A stretch of 64,000 nt of DNA, taken from NCBI GenBank assembly GCA_002835675.1, contig PIZR01000002.1:969878-1033877 (forward strand). The letters run 5' to 3'. The DNA comes from Bacillus sp. BA3. Lineage in GTDB: Bacteria > Bacillota > Bacilli > Bacillales > DSM-1321. The notes beneath the pieces are model-generated. The model saw only the letters and a list, made by a program, of their open reading frames with translations. It was not told where the DNA came from and did no database searches. Shown piece after piece: positions 50,802 to 60,212 of this stretch. Position numbers and translations under genes: made by a program. Within the stretch, counting starts at the first letter, position 1, and the number at the start of each line of letters is the position of its first letter.

Positions 50802-52034
50802 TTAAATGCGGCTTGCCTTAAGCGGTAGTGATGTCAAAGTTTGCCCGGTCGCTGAATCGGTAAGATTCTCTTCTAACTGGAACGATGGCACCGCTTCAAT
50901 ATGCTTGAATTTCTTCAGGAATGCAGTAAGCGCAATCTTCGCTTCCAGCCTGGCTAGCGGCGCTCCCAGGCAGAAATGAGGGCCATTTCCGAAGGTGAGA
51001 TGCTTCTTATTATTAGGACGGTGGATATTAAGGGTGAAGGGGTCTTCAAACATCTCTTCATCCAAATTAGCTGCACTCATCCAAACAACCACGTTATCCC
51101 CTTCTTTCAATTCCACTCCCAATAGATCGTTATCTTCCTTTACGGTGCGATCCAATTTAATAAGATTGAATCGGAAACGAAGCATTTCTTCGACCGCCTG
51201 CGGAACTAAATCCAGGTTTTCATGTAACTCTTGATAAACTTCCTTGTCATCATATAGCAGGGAATAAAAGCTATTGGCCAGTAAATGACTAGTTGTCTCG
51301 ACCCCTGCCCCTAAAATCAGCATGGTCGTCCGGACAACCTCATCATCCGTAAACATTTCCCCATCCACTTCTGACTTCAATAGATCTGAGATGATATCAT
51401 CCGCCGGGTTCAATCGTTTTTGCACAACTATCGGATACAAATACTGATAGTATTCTTTTGCGGCCACTTGCTTCAATTTATCTACTTCTTCTTGTTTTTC
51501 TCTATCAAAAGGAAGAAATAAGGTATCCACCCATTTCTTAAACAATAAACGATCTTTCGACGGAACGCCCATCAAATCCGACATGACAATGATCGGAAGT
51601 GGACTCGCCAATGATTGCACAATATCGATTTCCGTTTCCTCATCCATTTGTCCAATCAACTCATCCGTAATTTCTTGAATGCGAGGTTCCCAGTTTTGAA
51701 GACTTCTAGGTGTAAATGCTGCGGCCAGCAGTGAACGGCGTTTTCTATGCTCAGGTGGATCCGCCTCAGTGATTTTGATTTTATCAGGCACGGAACCTTC
51801 CTCACTATCCGTTCCAACCGATATGGTAGTTCGTTTACGCACACTTGAAAAATGTTTATAATCACTGAGAACCCGCTTCACATCTTCATATTTAAAAACA
51901 TTCCACGTATCCGTTCCTTCGTGATAACTCACCGGGTCATTTTCTAACATCCGTTTACACCAAGCGTACGGACTAAATTCCTCCGTCCGTGTTTTAAACC
52001 TAGTAATTTCTTTTACTGCAATAACTTCTTTCAT
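50802..52034 (-). CDS. Cytochrome P450 (CYP109-like)
   Basis: A 410-residue soluble monooxygenase. The I-helix oxygen-binding motif is GAGVETT (about residue 240), ExxR is EEMLRFR (about 280), and the heme cysteine is in FGNGPHFCLGAPLARLE (about 347-363). It resembles Bacillus CYP109B1 (YjiB) in length and in EWEPRIQEITDELI-type segments. CYP109 enzymes hydroxylate fatty acids, terpenes and steroids; the substrate here is unknown. No ferredoxin or reductase gene is adjacent. ATG 52034 has GGGAGGAG 9 nt upstream; the frame is open 18 nt further through that site. Confidence 0.88.
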   Translation of the reverse strand: MKEVIAVKEITRFKTRTEEFSPYAWCKRMLENDPVSYHEGTDTWNVFKYEDVKRVLSDYKHFSSVRKRTTISVGTDSEEGSVPDKIKITEADPPEHRKRRSLLAAAFTPRSLQNWEPRIQEITDELIGQMDEETEIDIVQSLASPLPIIVMSDLMGVPSKDRLLFKKWVDTLFLPFDREKQEEVDKLKQVAAKEYYQYLYPIVVQKRLNPADDIISDLLKSEVDGEMFTDDEVVRTTMLILGAGVETTSHLLANSFYSLLYDDKEVYQELHENLDLVPQAVEEMLRFRFNLIKLDRTVKEDNDLLGVELKEGDNVVVWMSAANLDEEMFEDPFTLNIHRPNNKKHLTFGNGPHFCLGAPLARLEAKIALTAFLKKFKHIEAVPSFQLEENLTDSATGQTLTSLPLKASRI

Positions 52035-52428
52035 GATACCGACTCCTCCCACTTCTTAAAAGTTACCTAACAAAAGGATCGAATGTTCAGCTTACCATCT
52101 CAGTCGATTTGTTAAAGGGTCGAGCATTCCTGATAGACTTTTTCACCGAATCATTAAATACACATCTATTCCATTATAGGGTAAAATCCCGCAACAAACC
52201 ATGCATCTTCCATACCAGCAGCCTTACATGAAATTTGCCCCACAATCCCAACACCCCTATGTGAAACTGCTTATTTTTTACATTTCCCTTTCTTTTTCTA
52301 TTTTTTTATGTCTCTCAATTGAAGCTTAAAATCCAATCCTCATTTTCAAATTCGGTGAAAGTCCTTTCACTAAGTTATTTCAGTATAAATTATTTTTATA
52401 ATACCGGAGAATGAATCCACTGCATGGA

Positions 52429-52685
52429 AAAACGGCTGCACAATGCAGCCGTCAGGTTAGTTAATCCCTCACTGGATTTAAGTGAATTTGTGACACTCCT
52501 GCCGAATAACTGGGATGGCCGAGACCCCACAGCCGGTTGCGGTGAGGAGGCTTTGGCAGGCAATCGGCGGAAAGGTAGCGGATTTCTGAAATCAAGCTGG
52601 AAATTTTTAAAAGAAAAAAACTGCAGGCAGACTCGCTTTTCTTCGAGTTTGTCTACAGTCTGAACGGCTGCACTGTAGCCGTCAA
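52429..52685. repeat. Dispersed Bacillus-type repeat with three palindromes
   Basis: From left to right: hairpin ACGGCTGCACAATGCAGCCGT; a G-rich stretch with GAGACCCCACAGCC...GGTGAGGAGGCTTTGGCAGG...GGCGGAAAGGTAGCGGATTTC, the pattern of a widespread Bacillus intergenic repeat; hairpin CTGCAGGCAGACTCG / CGAGTTTGTCTACAG; and hairpin ACGGCTGCACTGTAGCCGT. The first and last hairpins are near copies and bracket the unit. A 79-codon plus-strand frame through it is not a gene. Confidence 0.7.
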
Positions 52686-52861
52686 TTTTTGCCCCTTTTA
52701 ATCAGTTCATGCAAATCATCCATCTTCTTTTCCATGATATCCAGTCTTGTTTTACGGTGCTTGATTGAACGGAAAAGAGATACGGTTCCCACGATGATCA
52801 GGATTAGAAATACAAGACAAAACAATTGGTATACCATATCCGCAATATTATACCCACTCAC
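52682..52861 (-). CDS. Small single-helix membrane protein (DUF4083-like)
   Basis: A 59-residue protein from GTG, with GGGGGA 7 nt upstream. It has one membrane helix (about residues 9-29: VYQLFCLVFLILIIVGTVS), then a basic and a coiled-coil-like tail (RLDIMEKKMDDLHELIKRG). Size and layout fit DUF4083-type proteins; function unknown. The stop codon touches the end of the dispersed repeat, whose last hairpin may serve as terminator. Confidence 0.6.
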   Translation of the reverse strand: MSGYNIADMVYQLFCLVFLILIIVGTVSLFRSIKHRKTRLDIMEKKMDDLHELIKRGKN

Positions 52862-52952
52862 TATGTAATCCCCCTAAATGGCATTCTCAATATTCTATTA
52901 TACACCAGGCAAAATGAACAATTTAACCTTTTTAAGGGGAATCGAGAATAAA

Positions 52953-52979
52953 AAAACCGATAGCCAGTTGCTATCGGTT
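52953..52979 (-). terminator. Terminator of the DUF975 gene
   Basis: AACCGATAGC / GCTATCGGTT followed by TTTTTTATTC on the minus strand. Confidence 0.88.
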
Positions 52980-52985
52980 GATCTT

Positions 52986-53657
52986 TTATACCTCTAATTG
53001 TTGATCGTCATCTTGTGGCACAATTAATTCATTATAAAATGCAGCCATTGTTGTTCCTGCATAAGGAATCAACCATAGTAAACCAATTCCCAGCGTGAAC
53101 ATGCTAAGGATGCCCCATCCGATGAAGCTTAGGTGCATAAGGAAATACTTCCATTTCAAGCCCTTCATCCTTTTTCTGCTTTCTGTAATGCTTTCAAGCA
53201 CCGTGTATTCAGGATGATCCTTCAATAAGAAAAACACCTGCGAATAGGCGATGCCTTTGATGATACCCGGAATGATTAATAATAATGACCATAAAAAAAT
53301 GAAAATACCTTGTAAGATGGATGCCCCAATAAGCTTGAAAGAGGTTTTTCCTTCTTTATAGATAGCAAATACTTCTGGAATATCAGGGTTTCCTTCCCTA
53401 ACCAAATTCAGGTAGAACCAAGTGGTTGAAATGGTAAGCGGGATTAAGGCAATGGAAAAGACGAGACTGAAGATATCAGACCATATCGGTGTTTCTTCCT
53501 GCATGAGCCATTGTGAAAACCCACCGCTTCCTATCACTTCGACAATTAAAGGTAAAATGATGTTGATCAAGAACAGAAGCAACATCAGCGATACAGTTAC
53601 TCCCCATTTACCTCCCAACGACTGAAGGGCGTTCCTTTTTAATTCTGAGATTCTCAT
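52986..53657 (-). CDS. DUF975-family membrane protein
   Basis: A 223-residue protein with about five to six membrane helices. It has the DUF975 pattern: ISELKRNALQSLGGKWG at the N-terminus, IPGIIKGIAYSQVFFLLKDHPE in the middle, and GLLWLIPYAGTTMAAFYNEL near the end. The family's function is unknown. It is transcribed alone; the upstream site before the ATG is AGGAG. Confidence 0.82.
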   Translation of the reverse strand: MRISELKRNALQSLGGKWGVTVSLMLLLFLINIILPLIVEVIGSGGFSQWLMQEETPIWSDIFSLVFSIALIPLTISTTWFYLNLVREGNPDIPEVFAIYKEGKTSFKLIGASILQGIFIFLWSLLLIIPGIIKGIAYSQVFFLLKDHPEYTVLESITESRKRMKGLKWKYFLMHLSFIGWGILSMFTLGIGLLWLIPYAGTTMAAFYNELIVPQDDDQQLEV

Positions 53658-53978
53658 ACTCCTATTTAACTCCCCTTTTTTAAACAGCGGAATTCTGAAT
53701 ATTCACCATTTAATTGTAAAATCTGGTCGAATTAAGAAAAACCACTATTTTTTTGATGTTTAAATCCCATGTTGTATTTTAACATAATATTTCTAGCTGT
53801 GGGCTTAATTTCCTAGAAAGCACACACAGATAAAGAAAAGCTGTTGAATCGGTTTCGAGCAACCATGATCAACTCCTTTCTCGCCTTGGCTATTGGCTTG
53901 TAACAGTTTATGAAAGCGAATATGACAATATGCCATCAATCATTCAGTGCCATAAACCATTTAATTCCTTCCATTTGA
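53658..53978. other. Intergenic region without a supported gene
   Basis: About 320 nt between the DUF975 gene and the terminator of the M20 gene. No reading frame with a ribosome binding site or clear promoter. Confidence 0.4.
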
Positions 53979-54028
53979 AAAAACCTTCGCGTAACCATAC
54001 CCAATTAAGTGTACGGTCAGCGAAGGTG
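53979..54028 (-). terminator. Terminator of the M20 gene
   Basis: ACCTTCGC / GCGAAGGT outer stem with partial inner pairing, followed by TTTTTTC on the minus strand. Confidence 0.7.
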
Positions 54029-54119
54029 CTTTCATAGATCTTGGATAATGTACTTTCTAGTTCTTTTTTCCTTCCCGGCAAGGATTTCTAATGTTCTCCA
54101 GTGATTTGCTCCTTGGATT

Positions 54120-55295
54120 CTATCCTAAAATCTTACGAACAGCATGGATAAAAATATTAACACCGTATTCCATGGCATCTTCGTCAAAAGTAAAACGCGG
54201 ATGATGGTGGGGATAGGTTATTCCCTTTTCCTTATTCCCAGCTCCTATCAAAAAATAATTGCTAGGTGCCTTTTGTTGGAAAGCCGAAAAGTCCTCAGCT
54301 CCCATCGTCGGTTTTTGATGGTCGACAGCCTTTTCTCCATAAACTTCACGGACTGTTTCTTCCATGAGTTTGGTGACTTCATTGTCATTTATGACTGGTC
54401 GATATCCAGTTAAATAGTTAAATTCATACGAGGCACCATGTGCTTCCGTAATGCCTTTGATGACCCTTTCCATAAGAATTGGCATGGATTCACGGAATTT
54501 CAAATCAAAACTACGAACCGTCCCGCTAATCTCTACGGAGTTTGCAATGACATTGGCCGCTTCCCCTCCAACGAACTTTCCAATTGAGAGAACCAAGTTA
54601 TCGAGCGGATCTGTATTGCGGGAAACGATATATTGAAGATTCGTAACGACCTGGGCTCCGATCGCGATGCTGTCAATTGTTTCATGAGGTGTAGAACCAT
54701 GCCCCCCCTTACCATTAACGGTCAGAAAGAAACCATCCGGCGCAGCCATCATCGGTCCATATACGATGCCAACTTTCCCGACTTCAAAGGTGGACATGAG
54801 GTGGGCACCAATCACGATATCCACACCTTCCATAACGCCTGCATCGACCATTTCCTGCGCTCCCCCAGGAAAATACTCTTCGGCATGCTGAAAAAAGAAG
54901 CGGACTTCACCTTTCAGGCTATCTTTCATTCCGGAAAGGATTTTCGCCGTACCAAGAAGCATCGCCGTATGTCCATCATGACCGCAAGCATGCATGACAC
55001 CTGGTGTTCGAGATTTAAAATCGAAAGAATTCTCTTCCTCAATCGGCAACGCATCCATATCTGCACGGATGCCCAATGTTTTCCCAGGTTGGGAGCCAAT
55101 CAAGTGGGCCATCACACTATATTTTGTCGGACGTGTAACTTCCAGGTTTCCAAATGACAACAGGGTTTCGTATACGAATTGCGGTGTCTTCTCTTCTTGA
55201 TAAGATAATTCCGGATGCTGGTGAAGATGACGCCGCCAAGCAATTACATCTTCCCTTACACTTTTTATTTCCGGATATAATTTCAAACTATGCAT
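54120..55295 (-). CDS. M20-family amidohydrolase (hippurate/N-acyl-amino-acid hydrolase-like)
   Basis: A 391-residue zinc enzyme. Motifs: RRHLHQHPELSYQE (about residues 21-34), GIRADMDALP, HACGHDGHTAMLLG (about 98-111, metal ligands), QHAEEYFPGGAQEMV (about 135-149, catalytic E), and MGAEDFSAF near 340. It should release amino acids from N-acyl or related conjugates. ATG 55295 has GAGGAGG 8 nt upstream; the ATG at 55301 is too near the site. A near-consensus sigma-54 promoter and paired activator sites lie just upstream, so it is likely regulated with brnQ by the activator at 58842. Confidence 0.88.
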   Translation of the reverse strand: MHSLKLYPEIKSVREDVIAWRRHLHQHPELSYQEEKTPQFVYETLLSFGNLEVTRPTKYSVMAHLIGSQPGKTLGIRADMDALPIEEENSFDFKSRTPGVMHACGHDGHTAMLLGTAKILSGMKDSLKGEVRFFFQHAEEYFPGGAQEMVDAGVMEGVDIVIGAHLMSTFEVGKVGIVYGPMMAAPDGFFLTVNGKGGHGSTPHETIDSIAIGAQVVTNLQYIVSRNTDPLDNLVLSIGKFVGGEAANVIANSVEISGTVRSFDLKFRESMPILMERVIKGITEAHGASYEFNYLTGYRPVINDNEVTKLMEETVREVYGEKAVDHQKPTMGAEDFSAFQQKAPSNYFLIGAGNKEKGITYPHHHPRFTFDEDAMEYGVNIFIHAVRKILG

Positions 55296-55347
55296 GACCA
55301 TTTCCTCCTCAAATATGAACTATAAGAATCTCTCTATCTAGTAATCA

Positions 55348-55363
55348 GCAAGTTATGTGCCAA
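55348..55363 (-). promoter_or_regulatory. Sigma-54 promoter of the M20 gene
   Basis: Minus strand TTGGCACATAACTTGC, an exact match to TTGGCAC-N5-TTGC, 52 nt before the start codon. Confidence 0.88.
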
Positions 55364-55435
55364 TTTCCGGATTACCCTTCCCGCTCTTGAAAAATAGGAT
55401 TACAGCAACCCCTTTTCCCCTTATACACCATGGAA

Positions 55436-55475
55436 GTGTAAATTTTTTCACCCTCTATCGTAAAAAAATTTTTAC
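55436..55475 (-). promoter_or_regulatory. Paired upstream activator sites of the M20 gene
   Basis: Two palindromes, GTGTAAATTTTTTCACC (55436-55452) and GTAAAAAAATTTTTAC (55460-55475), centres about 23 bp apart and about 75-110 bp upstream of the -24 element. The same pair occurs upstream of brnQ. Confidence 0.65.
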
Positions 55476-55502
55476 TACCATTGAACACCGTTCTAAGAAA
55501 CG

Positions 55503-55543
55503 AAAGGGACGAAAAGGAAATCCGCTCCCTTTTCGTCCCTATT
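55503..55543 (-). terminator. Terminator of the YtcJ-like amidohydrolase gene
   Basis: AGGGACGAAAAGGG / CCTTTTCGTCCCTTT hairpin, just after the stop and before the activator sites of the M20 gene. Confidence 0.78.
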
Positions 55544-55547
55544 TCTT

Positions 55548-57173
55548 CTATTTATTTATCGTCTTTTCTTTTTGATAAACCAAAGAACCGCCCATATAGG
55601 TTTCTTCCACTGTAATCCTATCGATTTCCTCCGGTCTTATCGCCAAAATATCCTGGTCAAGCACAATGAAGTCTGCATGATAGCCGGGAGTGAGCTGCCC
55701 GACATCCGGGATTCTCGTTATCTCCTGAGCTGCCCGCGTGTAGAGTGTAATAGCGGTAGGTACATCCACACGCTGATCCTGACCGGTGTCCGTACCATCA
55801 TAGGCAATTCGCGTGACGGCTGCCTTGATTCCGACGAACGGATTGACCGGATCAACCCATGCTGTTGCTGGTGCATCGGAAGAGAATGCCAGCTTTATGC
55901 CTGCCTTTAACATGGATTGGATGGGGTACGTTTGCCTTGTGCGTTCTGCACCTAGATTATTAAGATAGCTTTCGATTTCGGCATATAAGAAGATTGGTTG
56001 AGGAACAAAAGCGATACCCGTTTCTGCTGCTCGCTGAAGTGCTTGCTTTGTAGGCATGGCTGCATGTTCGATTCTTATTGATGGACCATCCACTATCCAT
56101 CCCGTTTTTCCGTAAAAGGTATTCACGATCATATCGATCGCTTGCTCCCCCATTGCATGTATGACCAATTGTATATTGTTTTCCCTGGCTGCCTCAGCTG
56201 CACTTAACAACTCCGCCTCTGAGGTCATCTGAATGCCCTGGTTCTTTTCTTCTCCTAAAAATGGAGGGTCGACCCACGCGGTTTGCCCCGACACGCTGCC
56301 ATCCGAGAATAACTTAACCCCACCGATATGATTCTGGTTTTCTCTGTTTGTTTTACCCTTATCCAGGATCATATCATTCTTCATATCTTCCCAAATATAG
56401 TATAAAACAGTACGTTGCTTTAAACCCTTTTCGCTCGCAGACCTATACAAATCCAAGTAATCGATCGGCTTGGTCCTTGCCAGGAGTTCAGTGATTGCAG
56501 TAATCCCATGTGCTAATAATTTAGGACTCAATTCGGCGAGAGTATCTGTTTCTTCTTCGAATGTTTGAACCGGCATCACTTTATTGACCAGTTCTTTTGC
56601 ATTTTCCCGTAATATTCCGGTCGGCTCCCCTTCTGAATCCCTGTCAATCTCTCCCCCTGCTGGATTTGGCGTGTCCTTTGTAATTCCCGCCAATTCCAAT
56701 GCCTTGCTGTTGACGACAATTATATGGCCGCAGGTCCGGGTTATGACTACAGGGATCTCCGTCGTCGCCCTATCCAGATCGTAGCGTGAAGGGGACCGTC
56801 CTTCCGTCAATTTCCCTTCATCATATCCCCAGCTTTCAATCCAATCCCCTGATTTTTGGGATTCACACTGTTCACGAACGGCCTTGATCAAATCCTCAAT
56901 CGATTCAACGACAGGTGGCATACATGGAATTTGCTTGGCTGCCTTCGCTAAAAATAGCGGATGAAGATGTGAATCTATTAATCCGGGAAGCACCCGCCGC
57001 CCTTGAAGATCAATCCGTTCCCCATTCATTCCGTCTGTCTCTGACTGTTCTCCTACCCACTCGATGCGCCCATTACGAACAACCATGGCAGTCGCATAAG
57101 GTTGTTTTGGATTCGATGTAAATATTTTCCCATTTATATAAATAAAATTCATATTTCGTTTATTTTCAATCAT
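55548..57173 (-). CDS. Amidohydrolase family protein (YtcJ-like)
   Basis: A 541-residue metal-dependent hydrolase of the amidohydrolase_3 type. Motifs: VLPGLIDSHLHPLF (about residues 56-69, metal-binding HxH), GGEIDRDSEGEPTGILRE, GGVKLFSDGSVSGQTAW (about 283-299), LVIHAMGEQAID, RIEHAAMPT, and FSSDAPATAWVDPVNPF near 430. B. subtilis YtcJ is the same group; substrates are mostly unknown amides. AAGGAGAGG precedes the ATG. It lies 95 nt after brnQ, with no terminator seen between, so it may be read through from the brnQ sigma-54 promoter. Confidence 0.87.
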   Translation of the reverse strand: MIENKRNMNFIYINGKIFTSNPKQPYATAMVVRNGRIEWVGEQSETDGMNGERIDLQGRRVLPGLIDSHLHPLFLAKAAKQIPCMPPVVESIEDLIKAVREQCESQKSGDWIESWGYDEGKLTEGRSPSRYDLDRATTEIPVVITRTCGHIIVVNSKALELAGITKDTPNPAGGEIDRDSEGEPTGILRENAKELVNKVMPVQTFEEETDTLAELSPKLLAHGITAITELLARTKPIDYLDLYRSASEKGLKQRTVLYYIWEDMKNDMILDKGKTNRENQNHIGGVKLFSDGSVSGQTAWVDPPFLGEEKNQGIQMTSEAELLSAAEAARENNIQLVIHAMGEQAIDMIVNTFYGKTGWIVDGPSIRIEHAAMPTKQALQRAAETGIAFVPQPIFLYAEIESYLNNLGAERTRQTYPIQSMLKAGIKLAFSSDAPATAWVDPVNPFVGIKAAVTRIAYDGTDTGQDQRVDVPTAITLYTRAAQEITRIPDVGQLTPGYHADFIVLDQDILAIRPEEIDRITVEETYMGGSLVYQKEKTINK

Positions 57174-57268
57174 ACTTTCCCTCTCCTTAATAAGTAAAAT
57201 CCAACATGATGAACGTGGAAACTTCCCTTCATCCTTCCATATTTAAACCTTATGCCGTTTCCCAACAA

Positions 57269-58600
57269 TTAAGATGAATGGTTTTCACCAGTCATGGGGC
57301 TTGAAGAAATTTCCTGAGCCTGTTTTCCATGAATGAGCGCTCCCACAACGAATCCCAGTACGGCTGGAATCAGCCATGCAAAACCATATGAACTGAATGG
57401 GATGATGGAAATGAAATCATTCATGAATCCTATATGGATACCGATGCTTTCCAATGTTTCGCATAAACTGATGATGAAAGTGGCCAGGACCGACCCCTTA
57501 TAGGCTCCCGCGTTTGGTATGCACCTGCGGAAAACGCCAAGTAAGACAATCACTATCGAAACAGGGTAAATTCCCATGAATAACGGTACGGAGTAGTCGA
57601 TGATCTTTTCGACACCCAGTAGCCCCATCAACACTCCAATGGCACAAACGACGATTACCCAATTGCGGTAACTCACTTTTTGTTTTGTCAGCCCGCTAAG
57701 GAAATCTGCTATCGAAGCTGTTATTCCAATTGAGGTGGTAAGGCATGCTAAGGAAACCGCTATAGCCAATGCAATGGTGCCGTAATCCCCAAGCAGTTTA
57801 TAAACCAGGCCCGTCACCAGCTGCGCACTGTCCATGTCATAAGGGAATAACCCGCTTCCTGTAGCACCGATATATAGAAGCCCTCCGTATATGATAAGCA
57901 ATCCCAAACCAGCCACTATGGTTCCATTCATGACCACTTGCTTCATTTTGGAAGGTTCCGCATATCCTTTTGCTGCAATCGAGCCAATGAAAACCGATGC
58001 ACAAAGAAGGCCCGTGAACACATCACCCGTCTGATAAGCACTAAAAAACGAGTGGCCAAACGGATTTTGAATTTCCGTATTTACAGGCGCCCCCAGTGGA
58101 TCGATAGTGCCTTTGATGACGATAAAAAGAAGAATGGCGAACAGAGCAGGCGTTAGTACTTGTCCGACTTTATCAATGAGATTGGATCGATCGCTGGCAA
58201 AATAAAAATTCAATCCAAAGAAAACGACCATCGTCACGAAAGAAGGGACATTCGGGAATAATGTATGGACCCCCATTTCATGGGTCGTAGCGGCCGTCCT
58301 GGGTACAGTGACGAGCATCGCAATCCCGATCATTACGACCAGATTGAATACCTTATAAAACCAAGTGCTGATCGGCCTTGTCAGTTCTTCAAATTTCCCT
58401 TTTGAATTCAGGACCGCCACAACTCCCATTATAGGGAGTACAATTCCCGTAAGAATGAAGCCCGCTAGAGCCGGAAGCCAATCCGACCCTGATGCAAGTC
58501 CGATCGACGGAGGAAAAATCAGGTTGCCAGCCCCAAAAAATACGGCAAATAAAGCAAAACCAAAAATAAGGCTGTCACGTACTATCTTGTTTGTATTCAT
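57269..58600 (-). CDS. brnQ: Branched-chain amino acid carrier BrnQ (LIVCS family)
   Basis: A 443-residue membrane protein with about 12 helices. It has the family start segment FALFAVFFGAGNLIFPPSIGL (shown here in part) and GYAEPSKMKQVVMNGTIVAG, GSVLATFIISLCETLESIG. It takes up Leu, Ile and Val with sodium or protons. ATG 58600 has GAGGTG 6 nt upstream; the frame is open to 58624. The promoter at 58665-58680 is of the sigma-54 type, with paired activator sites further upstream, placing it under the adjacent RocR-like activator. Confidence 0.93.
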   Translation of the reverse strand: MNTNKIVRDSLIFGFALFAVFFGAGNLIFPPSIGLASGSDWLPALAGFILTGIVLPIMGVVAVLNSKGKFEELTRPISTWFYKVFNLVVMIGIAMLVTVPRTAATTHEMGVHTLFPNVPSFVTMVVFFGLNFYFASDRSNLIDKVGQVLTPALFAILLFIVIKGTIDPLGAPVNTEIQNPFGHSFFSAYQTGDVFTGLLCASVFIGSIAAKGYAEPSKMKQVVMNGTIVAGLGLLIIYGGLLYIGATGSGLFPYDMDSAQLVTGLVYKLLGDYGTIALAIAVSLACLTTSIGITASIADFLSGLTKQKVSYRNWVIVVCAIGVLMGLLGVEKIIDYSVPLFMGIYPVSIVIVLLGVFRRCIPNAGAYKGSVLATFIISLCETLESIGIHIGFMNDFISIIPFSSYGFAWLIPAVLGFVVGALIHGKQAQEISSSPMTGENHSS

Positions 58601-58664
58601 CCATTCACCTCTATTTTTTATCACTCAATGAAACCAGCTTTTAATACGCCTATCACTTATATAA

Positions 58665-58680
58665 GCAAATGCCGTGCCAA
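58665..58680 (-). promoter_or_regulatory. Sigma-54 promoter of brnQ
   Basis: Minus strand TTGGCACGGCATTTGC, an exact TTGGCAC-N5-TTGC match, 64 nt before the brnQ start. Confidence 0.9.
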
Positions 58681-58740
58681 TCTTAACAATATTCTAATTA
58701 TTTTTAACATCACTGGCATATTCCCCTGCACACAAGGCAA

Positions 58741-58784
58741 AAAAGGGTCACGATTCTATTTAGCGTCTAGAATCGTGACCCTTT
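58741..58784 (-). terminator. Terminator of the sigma-54 activator gene
   Basis: A 17-bp perfect stem, AAAGGGTCACGATTCTA / TAGAATCGTGACCCTTT, followed by TTTG. It lies between the activator sites and the brnQ promoter. Confidence 0.9.
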
Positions 58785-58808
58785 GATTAGCCAAATCCAA
58801 TAAAAAGT

Positions 58809-58846
58809 GGTGAAATTTTTACCTCTAGGGTAAAAAAATTTTTACC
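58809..58846 (-). promoter_or_regulatory. Paired upstream activator sites of brnQ
   Basis: Palindromes GGTGAAATTTTTACC (58809-58823) and GGTAAAAAAATTTTTACC (58829-58846), centres about 21 bp apart, about 130-165 bp upstream of the -24 element. The second overlaps the activator's stop codon. Confidence 0.7.
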
Positions 58847-60212
58847 GCAATTTATGTTTTTCCATTTTATATTTCAATAATTGTTTGGAGATACCAAGCT
58901 GTCTGGCTGATTCCGCCATTTTCCCATTCGTATTTTTCAACTGACGCACAATGATCTCTTTTTCATATTGCTGAACCGCATCTTTTAAGGAATCCACATT
59001 AAGACTGTTGTTATTAGCCATTGGAGCTTCGGTATAATCTCTTATTCTTCCAGGAATATCATCAAGGGTGATTCTACTGGACTGGACATGATTATATGCC
59101 GTCTCGACCGCATTTTTCAATTCCCTGATATTCCCTGGCCATGGATATCTTTTGAAACACTCCAGCACTTCATCCTGAAGACCGTCGATATATATATTCA
59201 TCGTATTGTTGTAAAAATTCAGATAATGATCAACAAGGACTTCTATATCCTCTTTTCTATCCATCAAGTTTGGCAAGTCAATCTGTACGACACCAATTCT
59301 ATAGAATAAATCTTCCCGCAACCGTTTCTCCGCCAGTAAAATATCCGGTACCTCATTCGTTGCTGAAATCACCCTGATGTCCAAGCGGATATTTTTCTTC
59401 CCGCCCAGTCTCCTGATCGTTTTCTCTTCAATCGCCTTCAGAAGCTTCACCTGAAGATTCATATCCAGGGAATTGATTTCATCCAGAAATAAAGTTCCGC
59501 CTTCCGCCTGTTCGAATAGACCCGGCATGTCTTCCGATCCGGTGAAGCTCCCCTTATTCGTACCAAACAAAGTGCTTTCCCATAAACTAGCAGGGACCGC
59601 ACTGCAGTTAAGTGAAATGAAGGGCTTTCCAAATCGATCGCTTAAATTATGGATCGCCTGAGCGATAAGTTCTTTCCCTGTGCCCGTTTCCCCAACGATC
59701 AAAACATTTGAGGTCGTTAGCGCAATTCTTCCAAGTTTATCTTTAATGCTTTCCATTTTAGGGTTAACCGTAATAATATCATCGACCGTATAAACGGTAT
59801 TATTTCTCCTGAAGATTTTATGGTTCGAATATTTGTCCAAATATTGGATGGCATCCTTGGAAAAGAAACGCTTAGAGAATTCTACGGCTCCAATTATTTT
59901 ACCGTTTTCGGCTATCGGAAATGTGGAATTGATCGTTTCGATGACCTCTCCCGTTTTGGTGATCATCTCTTGTTTTATATTACATAACGGTTTTCCCGTC
60001 CTTAACACATTCATCAGCGTACTATTTTCGTTCGTGATATTTTTATAAAAGGAAGTGACACTCTTCCCCATGAATTCTTCCGGCCTTATCCCAAGCTCTA
60101 TAAGGACATTTAAATCTGCCATATCATAAAAAATGATAATCCCTTTATCATCTACGACCAAAACATTATCAAAATCGGATAATCTCCTGAATATATCCAC
60201 ATTCATATTCAC
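58842..60212 (-). CDS. Sigma-54-dependent transcriptional activator (RocR-like)
   Basis: A 456-residue regulator of the NtrC class: N-terminal PAS sensor (about residues 10-120), AAA+ domain (about 145-380) with Walker [10 protein letters not shown], Walker [11 protein letters not shown] and an arginine-finger region [10 protein letters not shown], then a Fis-type HTH (about 410-455, [19 protein letters not shown]). The sigma-54-contact loop reads GSFTGS instead of GAFTGA; the key threonine is kept. It resembles B. subtilis RocR in layout, but similarity in the PAS is limited. Likely targets are brnQ and the M20 gene. The inducer is unknown; amino acids or their N-acyl forms are a guess. Confidence 0.88.
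   Translation of the reverse strand: MNMNVDIFRRLSDFDNVLVVDDKGIIIFYDMADLNVLIELGIRPEEFMGKSVTSFYKNITNENSTLMNVLRTGKPLCNIKQEMITKTGEVIETINSTFPIAENGKIIGAVEFSKRFFSKDAIQYLDKYSNHKIFRRNNTVYTVDDIITVNPKMESIKDKLGRIALTTSNVLIVGETGTGKELIAQAIHNLSDRFGKPFISLNCSAVPASLWESTLFGTNKGSFTGSEDMPGLFEQAEGGTLFLDEINSLDMNLQVKLLKAIEEKTIRRLGGKKNIRLDIRVISATNEVPDILLAEKRLREDLFYRIGVVQIDLPNLMDRKEDIEVLVDHYLNFYNNTMNIYIDGLQDEVLECFKRYPWPGNIRELKNAVETAYNHVQSSRITLDDIPGRIRDYTEAPMANNNSLNVDSLKDAVQQYEKEIIVRQLKNTNGKMAESARQLGISKQLLKYKMEKHKLR

Noticed and set aside
52424..52663. A 79-codon plus-strand frame
   Set aside because: Runs through the dispersed repeat and its palindromes; no ribosome binding site.
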